Below, piece after piece: positions 8,513 through 16,606 of a stretch of DNA of 64,000 nucleotides. The position numbers and the translations under genes are program-made. Location of the stretch: positions 37,044 through 101,043 of the forward strand of contig CACLNT010000001.1 in the NCBI GenBank assembly GCA_902608385.1, in the 5' to 3' direction. Source of the stretch: an uncultured Pelagibacteraceae bacterium (lineage in GTDB: Bacteria > Pseudomonadota > Alphaproteobacteria > Pelagibacterales > Pelagibacteraceae). How positions within the stretch are numbered: the first letter of the stretch is position 1; each line of letters begins with the position of its first letter. The notes beneath the pieces are model-generated. The model was given only the letters and a program-made list of their open reading frames with translations. It did no database searches and was not told the DNA's origin.

Positions 8513-8584
8513 TGTAAAGTTATTGTAAGCAAATTAATAAATCAATGATAAAAAATATATATATAAATTTATAACAATTTTTAA

Positions 8585-9442
8585 ATGAACCTTACAAATC
8601 AAAAAAAAGGCTCCCTTCTAGCATTTATAGCTGTATTTCTTATTACTCCAGACTCTCTACTAATTAGATTATCCAGTATAGAGACCTGGGGAATGTTGTT
8701 CTATAGAGGAGCAATACCTTTTGTGTTTGTTTTAATCGGTACATTGATTTTTTATAATAAAAATTTTCTTAAAGTGCTGTTTGGAATAGGTTATCCAGGA
8801 ATATTTTACATTTTCAGTTTCTCTGCATGTAATATTACTTTTATAATATCTATTCAAAATACTAACGTTGCCAATACTTTGGTAATGATTGCTCTAGCTC
8901 CCATGCTTTCTGCTATATTGGGGTCCATATTTTTAAAAGAAACGCCAGACAAAAAAACCTGGACTGCAATAATAATAACTTTTCTAGCTTGTGTTTATAT
9001 TTTCTATGACTCGCTTAATTTAGGTAACTTTTATGGGGATTTTTTCGGCCTAGTGACAGCATTTGGTCTTGCTTGTAATGCTATTTTAGCAAGATATGCC
9101 AAAGATAGAGATCTTGTTCCATCGGCAGTAATAGGTAAGCTATGTGTTGCTATATTTGCCTTTTTCTTTGTAAAAAACTTCGAATTAGTTGGAAATGATA
9201 TAATTTTTGTTCCTCTGATGTGTATTATGTGCGTAGCCATACCTTTTGTTTTAGTTACGATAGCTCCAAGATTTATTACTGCTGCTGAGGTTAATCTTTT
9301 TTTTCTACTAGAAACTATACTGGGTCCAGTTTGGGTATGGTTAGTTATTAAAGAACAACCTAGTTTAGAAACTATATTAGGTGGCTCAGTGATCATATTA
9401 ACAATTGGAATTCATTCTTTCTTAGCCTTAAAAAAAATATAA
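8585..9442 (+). CDS. EamA/DMT-family permease
   Basis: 285 residues with about ten hydrophobic helices in two EamA repeats; the second repeat starts near GDFFGLVTAFGLACNAIL. The drug/metabolite transporter family moves amino acids, amines, nucleosides and other small solutes, and the substrate cannot be read from sequence. The gene is divergent from the riboswitch-controlled bhmT and is followed at 52 bp by an MFS transporter on the same strand, suggesting a two-transporter unit. The ATG at 8585 is preceded by a purely AT-rich stretch with no clear ribosome site. Confidence 0.8.
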   Translation: MNLTNQKKGSLLAFIAVFLITPDSLLIRLSSIETWGMLFYRGAIPFVFVLIGTLIFYNKNFLKVLFGIGYPGIFYIFSFSACNITFIISIQNTNVANTLVMIALAPMLSAILGSIFLKETPDKKTWTAIIITFLACVYIFYDSLNLGNFYGDFFGLVTAFGLACNAILARYAKDRDLVPSAVIGKLCVAIFAFFFVKNFELVGNDIIFVPLMCIMCVAIPFVLVTIAPRFITAAEVNLFFLLETILGPVWVWLVIKEQPSLETILGGSVIILTIGIHSFLALKKI

Positions 9443-9493
9443 TAAATAATTAACTACTTGCTTTTTTATACAAAAAGCATACTCACTCAAAAA

Positions 9494-10825
9494 ATGGGCA
9501 AAATATTAAAAAATACCTGGGCTTTATTTACCGGAATAGGAATAATTCTTCTAGCTAACGGACTTCAAGGCAATCTAATGGGAGTAAGATCTGTAATAGA
9601 AAACTTCAGTTCTTTATCAACAGGAATAATTATGTCAGGATATTTTGTAGGATATTTCGTTGGTTCTAATTTAACTCCTAATATGGTTTCAAGAGTAGGC
9701 CATATTAGAGTCTTTGCTGCTTTTGCATCAACAGCATCATTAAGTATTTTAATTATTGCAACATATGTAAATCCTATTGTTTGGACCTTGGGAAGATTCT
9801 TAACAGGATTAAGTTTAGTAAGTTGTTATGTTGTGGCTGAAAGCTGGCTTAATGATAGAGCTAACAATAGAACCAGAGGAAAATTACTTTCCATATATAT
9901 GATTATAAATTATCTGGCTTTAGGATCTGGAGCTCTTCTATTAAATTTTGATGACCCAACAAGTTTTAAACCTTTTATTTTAGTTTCTATTTTATTATCA
10001 ATAGCTTTGGTTCCAATACTGCTTACAAAACGTCCTGCTCCAAAATTTAAAAAAATTGGCACTTTAAATTTATCAGAACTTTATAAAATTTCTCCTTTAG
10101 GTACGATCAGTTCATTTTGCACAGGTGCAATTTATTCTGCGTTGTTTGCAATGTTCGCCGTATACGCCACAAAAATCAATTTTTCTCTCTTTGAAATTTC
10201 AATACTGCTTTTTTTAACAACAATTGCAGGTGCTTTCTTTCAAGCTCCAATAGGATATCTTTCAGACAAATATAATAGAAGAATTATAATTATTCTATGT
10301 AATTTATTTAGCGCTGTTTTTTGTTTTTCATTAATTTTTATATCAAGTGATAAGCTTTCTAATTTAAATGCCCTACATATGCTTTTGGATATTAATGTAT
10401 TTAAAGATTTCAGTTTGTTAACTTATGCCGGAACAAGTAAATTAAATTTCTTTGTTATTATAACAATTTATGCTGGTATAGCGCTTACTATTTTTTCATT
10501 AAATCTTGCTCATACCAATGACTTTGTTCCAAAAGAAAAGTTTGTTGCTGCAGGAGGAGGTTTGCAATTTGTTTTTGGATTGGGGGCAATGGGAGGTCCG
10601 TTAGTTTGTTCTATTGTAATGGATAAATTTGGTCCCAATGGTTACTTTATCTATTTACTTTTTTTTCATGTTGTTATTGCTTTATTTGGAATGTATAGAA
10701 TGGCAGTAAGAAAAGTTGCCGAAAACCCAGACAACACTTTTACTCCTCTTCCAAGAAATATTACACCAGCCGGGATAGAACTTGATCCTGACACAGGTGT
10801 AGATCTTTCAAATACTAAAGATTAA
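9494..10825 (+). CDS. MFS transporter (YcaD-like)
   Basis: 443 residues with about twelve transmembrane helices. The first half has GYFVGYFVGSNLTPNMV followed by GRFLTGLSLVSCYVVAESWL, a pattern I associate with the YcaD-type branch of the major facilitator superfamily; the second half opens at a loop with GYLSDKYNRR, the family's Gly-x-x-x-Asp-Arg/Lys loop. The start is placed at ATG 9494 (MGKILKNTW) rather than the TTG at 9458, since the helix begins soon after and the extra N-terminal residues look like read-through. Substrate unknown. The 3' end overlaps the converging coiled-coil gene by 4 bp. Confidence 0.75.
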   Translation: MGKILKNTWALFTGIGIILLANGLQGNLMGVRSVIENFSSLSTGIIMSGYFVGYFVGSNLTPNMVSRVGHIRVFAAFASTASLSILIIATYVNPIVWTLGRFLTGLSLVSCYVVAESWLNDRANNRTRGKLLSIYMIINYLALGSGALLLNFDDPTSFKPFILVSILLSIALVPILLTKRPAPKFKKIGTLNLSELYKISPLGTISSFCTGAIYSALFAMFAVYATKINFSLFEISILLFLTTIAGAFFQAPIGYLSDKYNRRIIIILCNLFSAVFCFSLIFISSDKLSNLNALHMLLDINVFKDFSLLTYAGTSKLNFFVIITIYAGIALTIFSLNLAHTNDFVPKEKFVAAGGGLQFVFGLGAMGGPLVCSIVMDKFGPNGYFIYLLFFHVVIALFGMYRMAVRKVAENPDNTFTPLPRNITPAGIELDPDTGVDLSNTKD

Positions 10826-11550
10826 TTTTTTTTAGAATGTTTTGTTTCAAAGTTCTCTAATCTAGAGACCAATTCTTCTTCTGGTAGATCTTGTTTTTCC
10901 TCTATTGAAACTGTTCTTTCTTGCTGTTTTCTTGCTATTTTTTCAGCTTTTAACTCTTCACGTTTTTCTTCTAACCGTCTCTCTTCTTCAAATCTTCTTT
11001 CCCATTCTTTTATTCTGATTTCTTCTTTATCTTTTAATTGTTCTTCATTGTTAGCTTTAAGTTTAAGCTCTTTGTATTTTCTTCTATTTTCTTTTTGGTC
11101 TTTTCGTTTTTGTTCTTCTTCTCTGACTGCTAAATCTACATCTTTTCGTTTTTGTTCTTCAGCTTTTAATATCAATTGTTTATCTCTTCGATTTTGATCA
11201 ACATCTTTACGTCTTAAATCTGTATCTTTTAATCTTAAGTCTTCATCTTTTTTTCTTTGTTCTTCAGTTTTTAATTTTATCTCATTTTCCTTTTGTTTTA
11301 GTTCTTCTTCTTTTAATTTTAATCTTTCTTCTTCTTTTTCTATTTTTTCTGTTCTTGATGATAGTTTCTTTTTTTCTTGAACAATATTTTTAGTTTCTTC
11401 TCTTTCTTCAAGTTTAATTTTTCTTAAATTGTCAATTTCTTTTTGTTTTTTATAACCTTGATAAAACTTACTAATTGTATAAGGCAATCTCTCTAAACTA
11501 ATTGCGTCGGTAGTTTTATTTTTTCTTTTAATTTTTTTTCTTTTTGGCAT
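10822..11550 (-). CDS. Heptad-repeat coiled-coil protein, function unknown
   Basis: 242 residues, extremely rich in Lys, Glu, Arg and Gln, with no recognised enzyme domain. After a basic N-terminus (PKRKKIKRK) and a short segment with aromatic residues (LPYTISKFYQGY), nearly the whole protein is one long charged helix. Residues 96-151 are eight consecutive 7-residue units such as EEQRKKD, EDLRLKD, TDLRRKD, VDQNRRD, EEQKRKD, encoded by 21-bp DNA units in exact register. Start chosen at ATG 11548-11550; upstream in-frame codons would add a Cys-rich tail of doubtful reality. No signal peptide. It may bind RNA or act as a structural spacer, but this is only a guess. Confidence 0.65.
   Translation of the reverse strand: MPKRKKIKRKNKTTDAISLERLPYTISKFYQGYKKQKEIDNLRKIKLEEREETKNIVQEKKKLSSRTEKIEKEEERLKLKEEELKQKENEIKLKTEEQRKKDEDLRLKDTDLRRKDVDQNRRDKQLILKAEEQKRKDVDLAVREEEQKRKDQKENRRKYKELKLKANNEEQLKDKEEIRIKEWERRFEEERRLEEKREELKAEKIARKQQERTVSIEEKQDLPEEELVSRLENFETKHSKKN
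11098..11265 (-). repeat. Eight 21-bp in-register heptad repeats
   Basis: Inside the coiled-coil gene, 168 bp divide into eight 21-bp units coding 7-residue heptads. Several units (EEQKRKD, twice) are nearly identical at the DNA level, which suggests growth by slipped duplication. Confidence 0.6.
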
Positions 11551-11942
11551 TTTTTTACAGTAATAATTTAAGCAAAATTTTTTCGTACATACAAGACAAT
11601 GATTGTTAATAGTGTCTAAATTGGTTTTCAACCTGAAAATGTATAAAAGTATTATAAACAAAGAAAACGCAAGTAAACTCTGGAAAATTATTCAGGAAGC
11701 TGGTGATTATTTGAGGCACTAGAGGTACACCCTACCTCACACTAGGCTACACTACTCTACACTAGTTATACAAACTATTTACAATTCATACAAAATAATT
11801 CGCCTAAAGACTCGTCAAATTAAGTAACAAACTGTACCTGGACTATACTTTTTAGAGATAAATCAAATAGTCAAATTTTAGTGAGACATTAGATTTTTTT
11901 AAGTTTTCATATTAAGTAATTAATGTATAAGAGCCTCAAAAT
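11551..11942. other. 392-bp gene-poor stretch with a gene fragment and a GC-richer patch
   Basis: This gap between the coiled-coil gene and typA holds the truncated duplicate at 11654-11722, then a GC-richer patch (11711-11765) with a perfect 6-bp hairpin GAGGTA/TACCTC (11722-11727 / 11733-11738) and CACTAG three times (11717, 11740, 11760). The rest (11766-11942) is ordinary AT-rich sequence, probably with the typA promoter. I see no tRNA or convincing ORF. Confidence 0.5.
11654..11722 (+). pseudogene. Truncated duplicate of the 75-residue gene at 15342
   Basis: Bases 11660-11710 are identical over 51 bp to 15348-15398, which is codons 3-19 of the intact small gene. The start codon position here reads ATA instead of GTG, and after the identical block the frame runs TTG AGG CAC and stops at TAG 11720-11722. 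So the copy has no start and has lost about three quarters of its length. No synonymous change is present, which implies a recent copy, gene conversion, or selection on the nucleotide sequence. Confidence 0.75.
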
Positions 11943-13775
11943 ATGACGAACACTATTCGAAACATTACAATCATTGCTCACGTTGATCATGGTAAGACAA
12001 CTATGATTGATTCATTAATGAAACAAAGTGGATCATTTAGAGAAAATGAAATTGTAGAAGAAAGATTAATGGATTCTGGAGAATTGGAAAAAGAAAGAGG
12101 AATTACAATTTTAGCAAAACCTGCATCAATTAATTGGCAAGGTTCAAGAATAAATATTATAGACACTCCAGGTCACAGAGATTTTGCAGCTGAAGTTGAG
12201 CGTGTTTTAAGTATGGCTGATGGCGCACTATTACTTATAGATTCTGCAGAGGGAGTAATGCCTCAAACAAAATTTGTGCTATCTAAAGCTCTTAAACAAG
12301 GACTTAAACCAATTGTAGTAATTAATAAATTAGATAAATCAGATCAAAGAGCTAAAGAAGTTTTAGATGAAACTTTTGATTTATTTGTAAGCTTAGACGC
12401 AAATGAAGAACAGTTAGATTTTCATGTTTTATATGCTAGCGGAAGATCTGGTTGGGCAAATAAAGATATGGAAGGTTCTAGAGAAAATCTTCATCCATTA
12501 TTAGATTTGATTATTGAACATGTTAAGCCTGCAGACTTTGATAAAACAAAACCTTTTGCAATGTTGTCTACTCTTTTATATGCGGATACTTTCTTAGGGA
12601 GAAGTTTAGTTGGAAGAATATCACAAGGAACTGTTAAAGCTAACCAGCAAATTAAGGCAATCAATCTCCAGTGTAAAAAAGTTGATGAAGGTAGATTAAC
12701 TAAAATTTTTAGATATGAAGGAACTAAAAAAGTCCCAATTGAAGTTGGCGAAGCTGGTGATATTGTTGTAATTGCTGGATTAGAAAAAGCCAATGTTGCA
12801 GATACTATTTGTGATATTGATGTAAATGAACCTATACCTGCAACACCAATAGATCCGCCTACTATGTCTATTAAGATAACAGTTAATAGTTCACCACTTT
12901 CTGGAACAGAAGGAAAAAAACTAACAAGCACTCAAATTAGAGATCGTTTAATTTTAGAGGCTCAAAATAATGTTGGTATTACTTTTTCAGAAAATGAAAA
13001 TAAAGATGCATTTGAAATTAGTGGCAGAGGCGAATTAATGCTTGAAATTTTACTAACACAAATGAGACGTGAAGGGTTTGAAATGACCGTAAGTCCTCCA
13101 AAAGTATTGTTTAGAAAAGATAAAAATGGAAATAAACTAGAACCTATTGAAGAAATTACCATGGATTTAGATGAAGAATATTCATCAAAAGTGATTGACT
13201 CAATGAATAGAAGAAAAGGCAAACTAATTGATCTTAAAGATACTGGTAAAAATAAAAAAAGATTAGTTTTTCATGCTCCAACAAGAGGCTTAATGGGTTA
13301 CACAAGTAGATTTCTAACATTAACGAAAGGTAATGGAGTGATTAATAGAATATTTCATTCTTATGGAAAGTATGAAGGTGATATGGAAGGAAGAAGAAAC
13401 GGTGCATTAATTTCAATGGAAAATGGAAAAGCGGTTGCTTTTGCAATATTTAACTTACAGGCAAGAGGTGAAATGTTTGTTGCTCACAATGATCCTGTTT
13501 ATGTTGGAATGATAGTGGGACTTGCACCTAAAGCTGGAGATTTACAAATTAATGTTATGAAGGGGAAAAAATTAACTAACATGAGAACTCAAGGAACTGA
13601 TGAAAACGTTGTGCTAACTCCAGTGAGAAAAATGTCAATTGCTGAACAATTAAGTATTTTAAATACTGATGAAGCTTTAGAAATTACTCCTAAATCTTGT
13701 AGATTAAGAAAAGCTATACTTAACCCTCATGAAAGAAAAAAAAATGAAAAAGTATCAGCTAGATCTGTTGCTTAG
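11943..13775 (+). CDS. typA: Ribosome-associated GTPase TypA/BipA
   Basis: 610 residues, full length for this translational GTPase, which acts on the 50S subunit in ribosome assembly and stress or cold adaptation. G-domain motifs are intact: AHVDHGKTT (12-20), DTPGH (74-78) and NKLD (128-131). The switch region holds the family sequence RLMDSGELEKERGITI. Elongation-factor-like domains follow and the C-terminal TypA-specific domain contains GLMGYTSRFLT and GRRNGALISME. The DEAD-box helicase begins 36 bp downstream, also a cold- and ribosome-related function, so the pair may be co-expressed. Confidence 0.96.
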   Translation: MTNTIRNITIIAHVDHGKTTMIDSLMKQSGSFRENEIVEERLMDSGELEKERGITILAKPASINWQGSRINIIDTPGHRDFAAEVERVLSMADGALLLIDSAEGVMPQTKFVLSKALKQGLKPIVVINKLDKSDQRAKEVLDETFDLFVSLDANEEQLDFHVLYASGRSGWANKDMEGSRENLHPLLDLIIEHVKPADFDKTKPFAMLSTLLYADTFLGRSLVGRISQGTVKANQQIKAINLQCKKVDEGRLTKIFRYEGTKKVPIEVGEAGDIVVIAGLEKANVADTICDIDVNEPIPATPIDPPTMSIKITVNSSPLSGTEGKKLTSTQIRDRLILEAQNNVGITFSENENKDAFEISGRGELMLEILLTQMRREGFEMTVSPPKVLFRKDKNGNKLEPIEEITMDLDEEYSSKVIDSMNRRKGKLIDLKDTGKNKKRLVFHAPTRGLMGYTSRFLTLTKGNGVINRIFHSYGKYEGDMEGRRNGALISMENGKAVAFAIFNLQARGEMFVAHNDPVYVGMIVGLAPKAGDLQINVMKGKKLTNMRTQGTDENVVLTPVRKMSIAEQLSILNTDEALEITPKSCRLRKAILNPHERKKNEKVSARSVA

Positions 13776-13810
13776 TTAAAAAACTAAACAGAATTATTTT
13801 TTTAAGAAAT

Positions 13811-15283
13811 ATGAAAAACTTTACAGAACTAAATCTTAATCCATCTTTAATGCAATCAATAACAAGAATGCATTTTAAAATTCCTACACCAATTCAAGCG
13901 CAGGCTATTCCTCCTGCGCTTATTGGAAAAGATGTTTTGGGAACAGCACAAACTGGTACGGGTAAAACGCTTTGCTATGGAATTGCTTGCATTAACAATC
14001 TTTTAAATAACAAAGGTAGTAACGCACTTATTATATGTCCAACGCGTGAGCTAGCTGTTCAAGTTGAAGATGTTCTTAAAGGATTAATAGAAAATACTAT
14101 GAATATCAAATCTGTTGTACTTATTGGTGGTGAATCCATGCAAAAACAATTGAGGCAATTACAAAAACGCCCAAGACTAATTATTGGAACTCCTGGACGC
14201 CTCAACGATCACCTAAAAAGAAAAAGTCTAAAATTGCATCAATCATATTTTTTAGTCCTTGATGAAACAGATAGAATGCTGGATATGGGTTTTACTCCTC
14301 AAATAGAACAGATATTAAAGTTTATACCAAAAAAACATCAAACATTATTATTTTCAGCAACTTTGCCTCAAAACATTCTTAATATTACTGAAAGATATCT
14401 AAATGACCCAATAAGAATAAAAGTTGGATCAACAACAACGCCCATTTCAAAAATTAAACAAGAAGTTATTCAAGTAAGCGAAGGTGAGAAATATAATAAA
14501 TTACTGGATGAACTTTATAAAAGGAAAGGATCTATTTTAATTTTTGTAAAAACAAAGCGTAATGCAGATAAAATGGCAGATCGCTTACATGATGATGGTC
14601 ACCGCTGTGATTGCATGCATGGAAATTTAAGACAATCAAAAAGACAAAGAACTTTAATCGCGTTTCGTTCTGGTAAAATACGTATTCTAATCAGCACTGA
14701 GCTTGCTGCTAGAGGTTTAGACGTTCCATCTATTCAACATGTAATTAATTATCATCTTCCACAAGTTCCAGAAGATTTTATTCATAGAATTGGAAGAACC
14801 GCAAGAGCTGGCTCAGAAGGTTGCGCTCTTACTTTTATCACTCCTAATGATATGCAAATGTGGAACGGAATTCAAAGATTAATCAATCCAAATTTTAAAG
14901 CTGAATTTAAAAACTCTAACAAAAGATTCAACAAAAATAAAAGAGCTAAACAACCATTTAATAAAAAAAGAAAATTTAAAGATAAAAAGAAATTCTTTAA
15001 TAAAGAAAGAAATCATTCTAAACATCCTAGAGATTTAAATGAAAAAAACTTTAATTTTAAAAGAGGTAAAAAAAGATTTTTTAAAAAAAAAGATTTTCGT
15101 TTTGAAGCTTATACAAATAACCCAAAATTTTTAGCCAAACAAAAAGAAAATACAGAAACAGATAATAATGAAAGAAAAAAATTTAATTTTAAGAAGGGTA
15201 AAAAAAGATTTAAAAATAGAAATCGACCTAAATCATTTAAGTTTAAAAAGCACAGTCGAAGAGGCAGAAATAGAGCTTTTTAA
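13811..15283 (+). CDS. DEAD-box RNA helicase, RhlE-like, with basic tail
   Basis: 490 residues. ATP-dependent RNA unwinding, probably in ribosome assembly or RNA decay. Motifs: Q motif PTPIQAQAIP, Walker A AQTGTGKT (46-53), PTRELAVQ, motif II written DETD (151-154) instead of DEAD, SAT (182-184), RGLDVP and HRIGRTAR (from H325). Asp and Glu needed for catalysis remain in DETD. Residues from about 375 to the end are a low-complexity Lys/Arg/Asn/Phe-rich tail with repeated blocks like NFKRGKKRFFKKK and NFKKGKKRFKNR, which should bind RNA non-specifically. RhlE is the nearest subfamily by length and motif style, but the exact orthologue is uncertain. Confidence 0.9.
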   Translation: MKNFTELNLNPSLMQSITRMHFKIPTPIQAQAIPPALIGKDVLGTAQTGTGKTLCYGIACINNLLNNKGSNALIICPTRELAVQVEDVLKGLIENTMNIKSVVLIGGESMQKQLRQLQKRPRLIIGTPGRLNDHLKRKSLKLHQSYFLVLDETDRMLDMGFTPQIEQILKFIPKKHQTLLFSATLPQNILNITERYLNDPIRIKVGSTTTPISKIKQEVIQVSEGEKYNKLLDELYKRKGSILIFVKTKRNADKMADRLHDDGHRCDCMHGNLRQSKRQRTLIAFRSGKIRILISTELAARGLDVPSIQHVINYHLPQVPEDFIHRIGRTARAGSEGCALTFITPNDMQMWNGIQRLINPNFKAEFKNSNKRFNKNKRAKQPFNKKRKFKDKKKFFNKERNHSKHPRDLNEKNFNFKRGKKRFFKKKDFRFEAYTNNPKFLAKQKENTETDNNERKKFNFKKGKKRFKNRNRPKSFKFKKHSRRGRNRAF

Positions 15284-15290
15284 ATAATAA

Positions 15291-15310
15291 GCTATAGCCT
15301 AGACTATAGC
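15291..15310 (+). other. Perfect 7-bp inverted repeat after the helicase gene
   Basis: GCTATAG (15291-15297) and CTATAGC (15304-15310) enclose a 6-nt loop just after the helicase stop. No T run follows, so it is more likely an mRNA 3' hairpin than a full terminator. Confidence 0.4.
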
Positions 15311-15341
15311 AGATTGAGATAAAGCAAAGATTTGAGGAGTA

Positions 15342-15569
15342 GTGAATAAAGAAAACGCAAGTAAACTCTGGAAAATTATTCAGGAAGCTGGTGATTATCT
15401 AGGAGGTCAACTACCCGATCATCCAAATCATCCAAAAGGACGAAACCCTTATGCTCATGTAGCAATATGTGTCAAAGATAAATTTCAAATGAGTTACAAA
15501 GATATTGATGATAATAAATTTGATGAAGTAGTAGAATATATTGAATTTTTAAAAAAAAATCCTAGCTAA
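15342..15569 (+). CDS. Small conserved-looking protein, function unknown
   Basis: 75 residues, mildly acidic, no signal peptide or membrane segment. I do not recognise the family. It has an amphipathic N-terminal helix (KLWKIIQEAGDYL), a central loop rich in His, Pro and Asn (LPDHPNHPKGRNPYAH), and a C-terminal acidic helix. The start is the GTG at 15342; GAGGAG at 15334-15339 lies only 2 nt before it, an unusually tight spacing. A second, broken copy of codons 3-19 lies at 11660-11710. It converges on threonine aldolase across a shared hairpin. The composition and duplicated 5' end support a real gene. Confidence 0.6.
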   Translation: MNKENASKLWKIIQEAGDYLGGQLPDHPNHPKGRNPYAHVAICVKDKFQMSYKDIDDNKFDEVVEYIEFLKKNPS

Positions 15570-15582
15570 TTATTTATTAGCT
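15551..15582. terminator. Bidirectional terminator between converging genes
   Basis: TAGCTAAT (15562-15569) and ATTAGCTA (15575-15582) form a perfect 8-bp stem with a 5-nt loop. Read on the - strand it is followed by GG and then a run of eight T after one A, ending threonine aldolase; on the + strand a TAGTTTTT run follows. The stem covers the small gene's stop codon and begins inside the aldolase stop region. Confidence 0.5.
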
Positions 15583-16592
15583 ATAGTTTTTAATAGCTTA
15601 TCGATGTCATTTGATTCTGTATTCCATGCAGCAACAAACCTAGCAGCCTTTCCATCTAATTCATCATGATTTACTTCGTAACCCTTATCATTTAAATGTT
15701 TTACTATTGAATTAGGAAGATTTACAAAAACTTCGTTAGCTTGTGTAGGATGTACTAATTTAATATCAGGAAAAGCAGACAAACCTTTACTAAGTAAAGA
15801 AGCCATAGCATTTGCATTTCGAGCATTGCGTAGCCATAGATCGTTAGACAAATACGCTTCAAGCTGAGCTGATATAAAACGCATTTTAGAAATTAAATGA
15901 CCAGATCTTTTATGCAAGTATGGAAAATTTCCAACTAATTCTTGTTTAAAAAATATAATAGCTTCTGCAGCCAGGCATCCATTTTTTGTTCCACCAAAAG
16001 AAAGTACATCAATCCCAGATTTCCATGTCATTTCTGCGGGACTAACATTAAGTGAGGCAACTGCATTAGCAAAACGTGCTCCATCCATATGAACTTTTAA
16101 ACCGTTAGCATGCGCTATTTCTGAAATAGCTGAAATTTCATCAAGTTGATAAACAGTACCTGTTTCACAAGACTGTGTCATACTTATAACTGCAGGCTGA
16201 GTAAGATGAACATTGCCAGTTCCTCTAATGCTTTCTGAAAATTCTTTTGAAGTAATTTTGCCATTTGTTCCACGCATGGGAATTAATTTTGCTCCTCCAG
16301 TAAAAAATTCAGGTGCACCACATTCATCAGTATTAATATGAGAGATTTCATGACAATAGATTTTTCCAAATACAGGGCTTAATACTGATAAAGCAAGTGA
16401 ATTTGAAGCTGTTCCTGATGTAGCAGGAAAAATTATGACATCAGTTTCAAATATTTCTGAAAATTTCTTTTGTAAGTTTGATGACCATTTATCATTGCCA
16501 TAGGACGCTGCAACACCTGAATTTGCTTTAACCAAAGCATCCATTACTTCAGGGCAAGCGCCAGTGACATTGTCTGAGGTAAATAAAGCCAT
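15570..16592 (-). CDS. ltaE: Low-specificity threonine aldolase
   Basis: 340 residues of the fold-type I PLP family that splits threonine or allo-threonine into glycine and acetaldehyde. Visible: opening FTSDNVTGACPEVM, the cofactor-binding region ATSGTASNSLAL, HMDGARFANA with the PLP-contacting Asp, and the Schiff-base lysine K203 in GGTKNG. Related beta-eliminating lyases share these motifs, so substrate specificity is inferred. It lies 14 bp downstream of the amidinotransferase on the same strand. That partner uses glycine in its best-known form, so the pair may be metabolically linked. Confidence 0.88.
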   Translation of the reverse strand: MALFTSDNVTGACPEVMDALVKANSGVAASYGNDKWSSNLQKKFSEIFETDVIIFPATSGTASNSLALSVLSPVFGKIYCHEISHINTDECGAPEFFTGGAKLIPMRGTNGKITSKEFSESIRGTGNVHLTQPAVISMTQSCETGTVYQLDEISAISEIAHANGLKVHMDGARFANAVASLNVSPAEMTWKSGIDVLSFGGTKNGCLAAEAIIFFKQELVGNFPYLHKRSGHLISKMRFISAQLEAYLSNDLWLRNARNANAMASLLSKGLSAFPDIKLVHPTQANEVFVNLPNSIVKHLNDKGYEVNHDELDGKAARFVAAWNTESNDIDKLLKTIANK

Positions 16593-16606
16593 ATAAGTTT
16601 TATTTA

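Noticed and set aside
11700..11800. Possible tmRNA or other stable RNA in the GC-richer patch
   Set aside because: No tRNA-like ends or tag reading frame could be built; only one short hairpin is convincing.
12491..13222. Long open frames opposite typA
   Set aside because: They lie entirely antisense to a well-supported gene and show no recognisable protein features.
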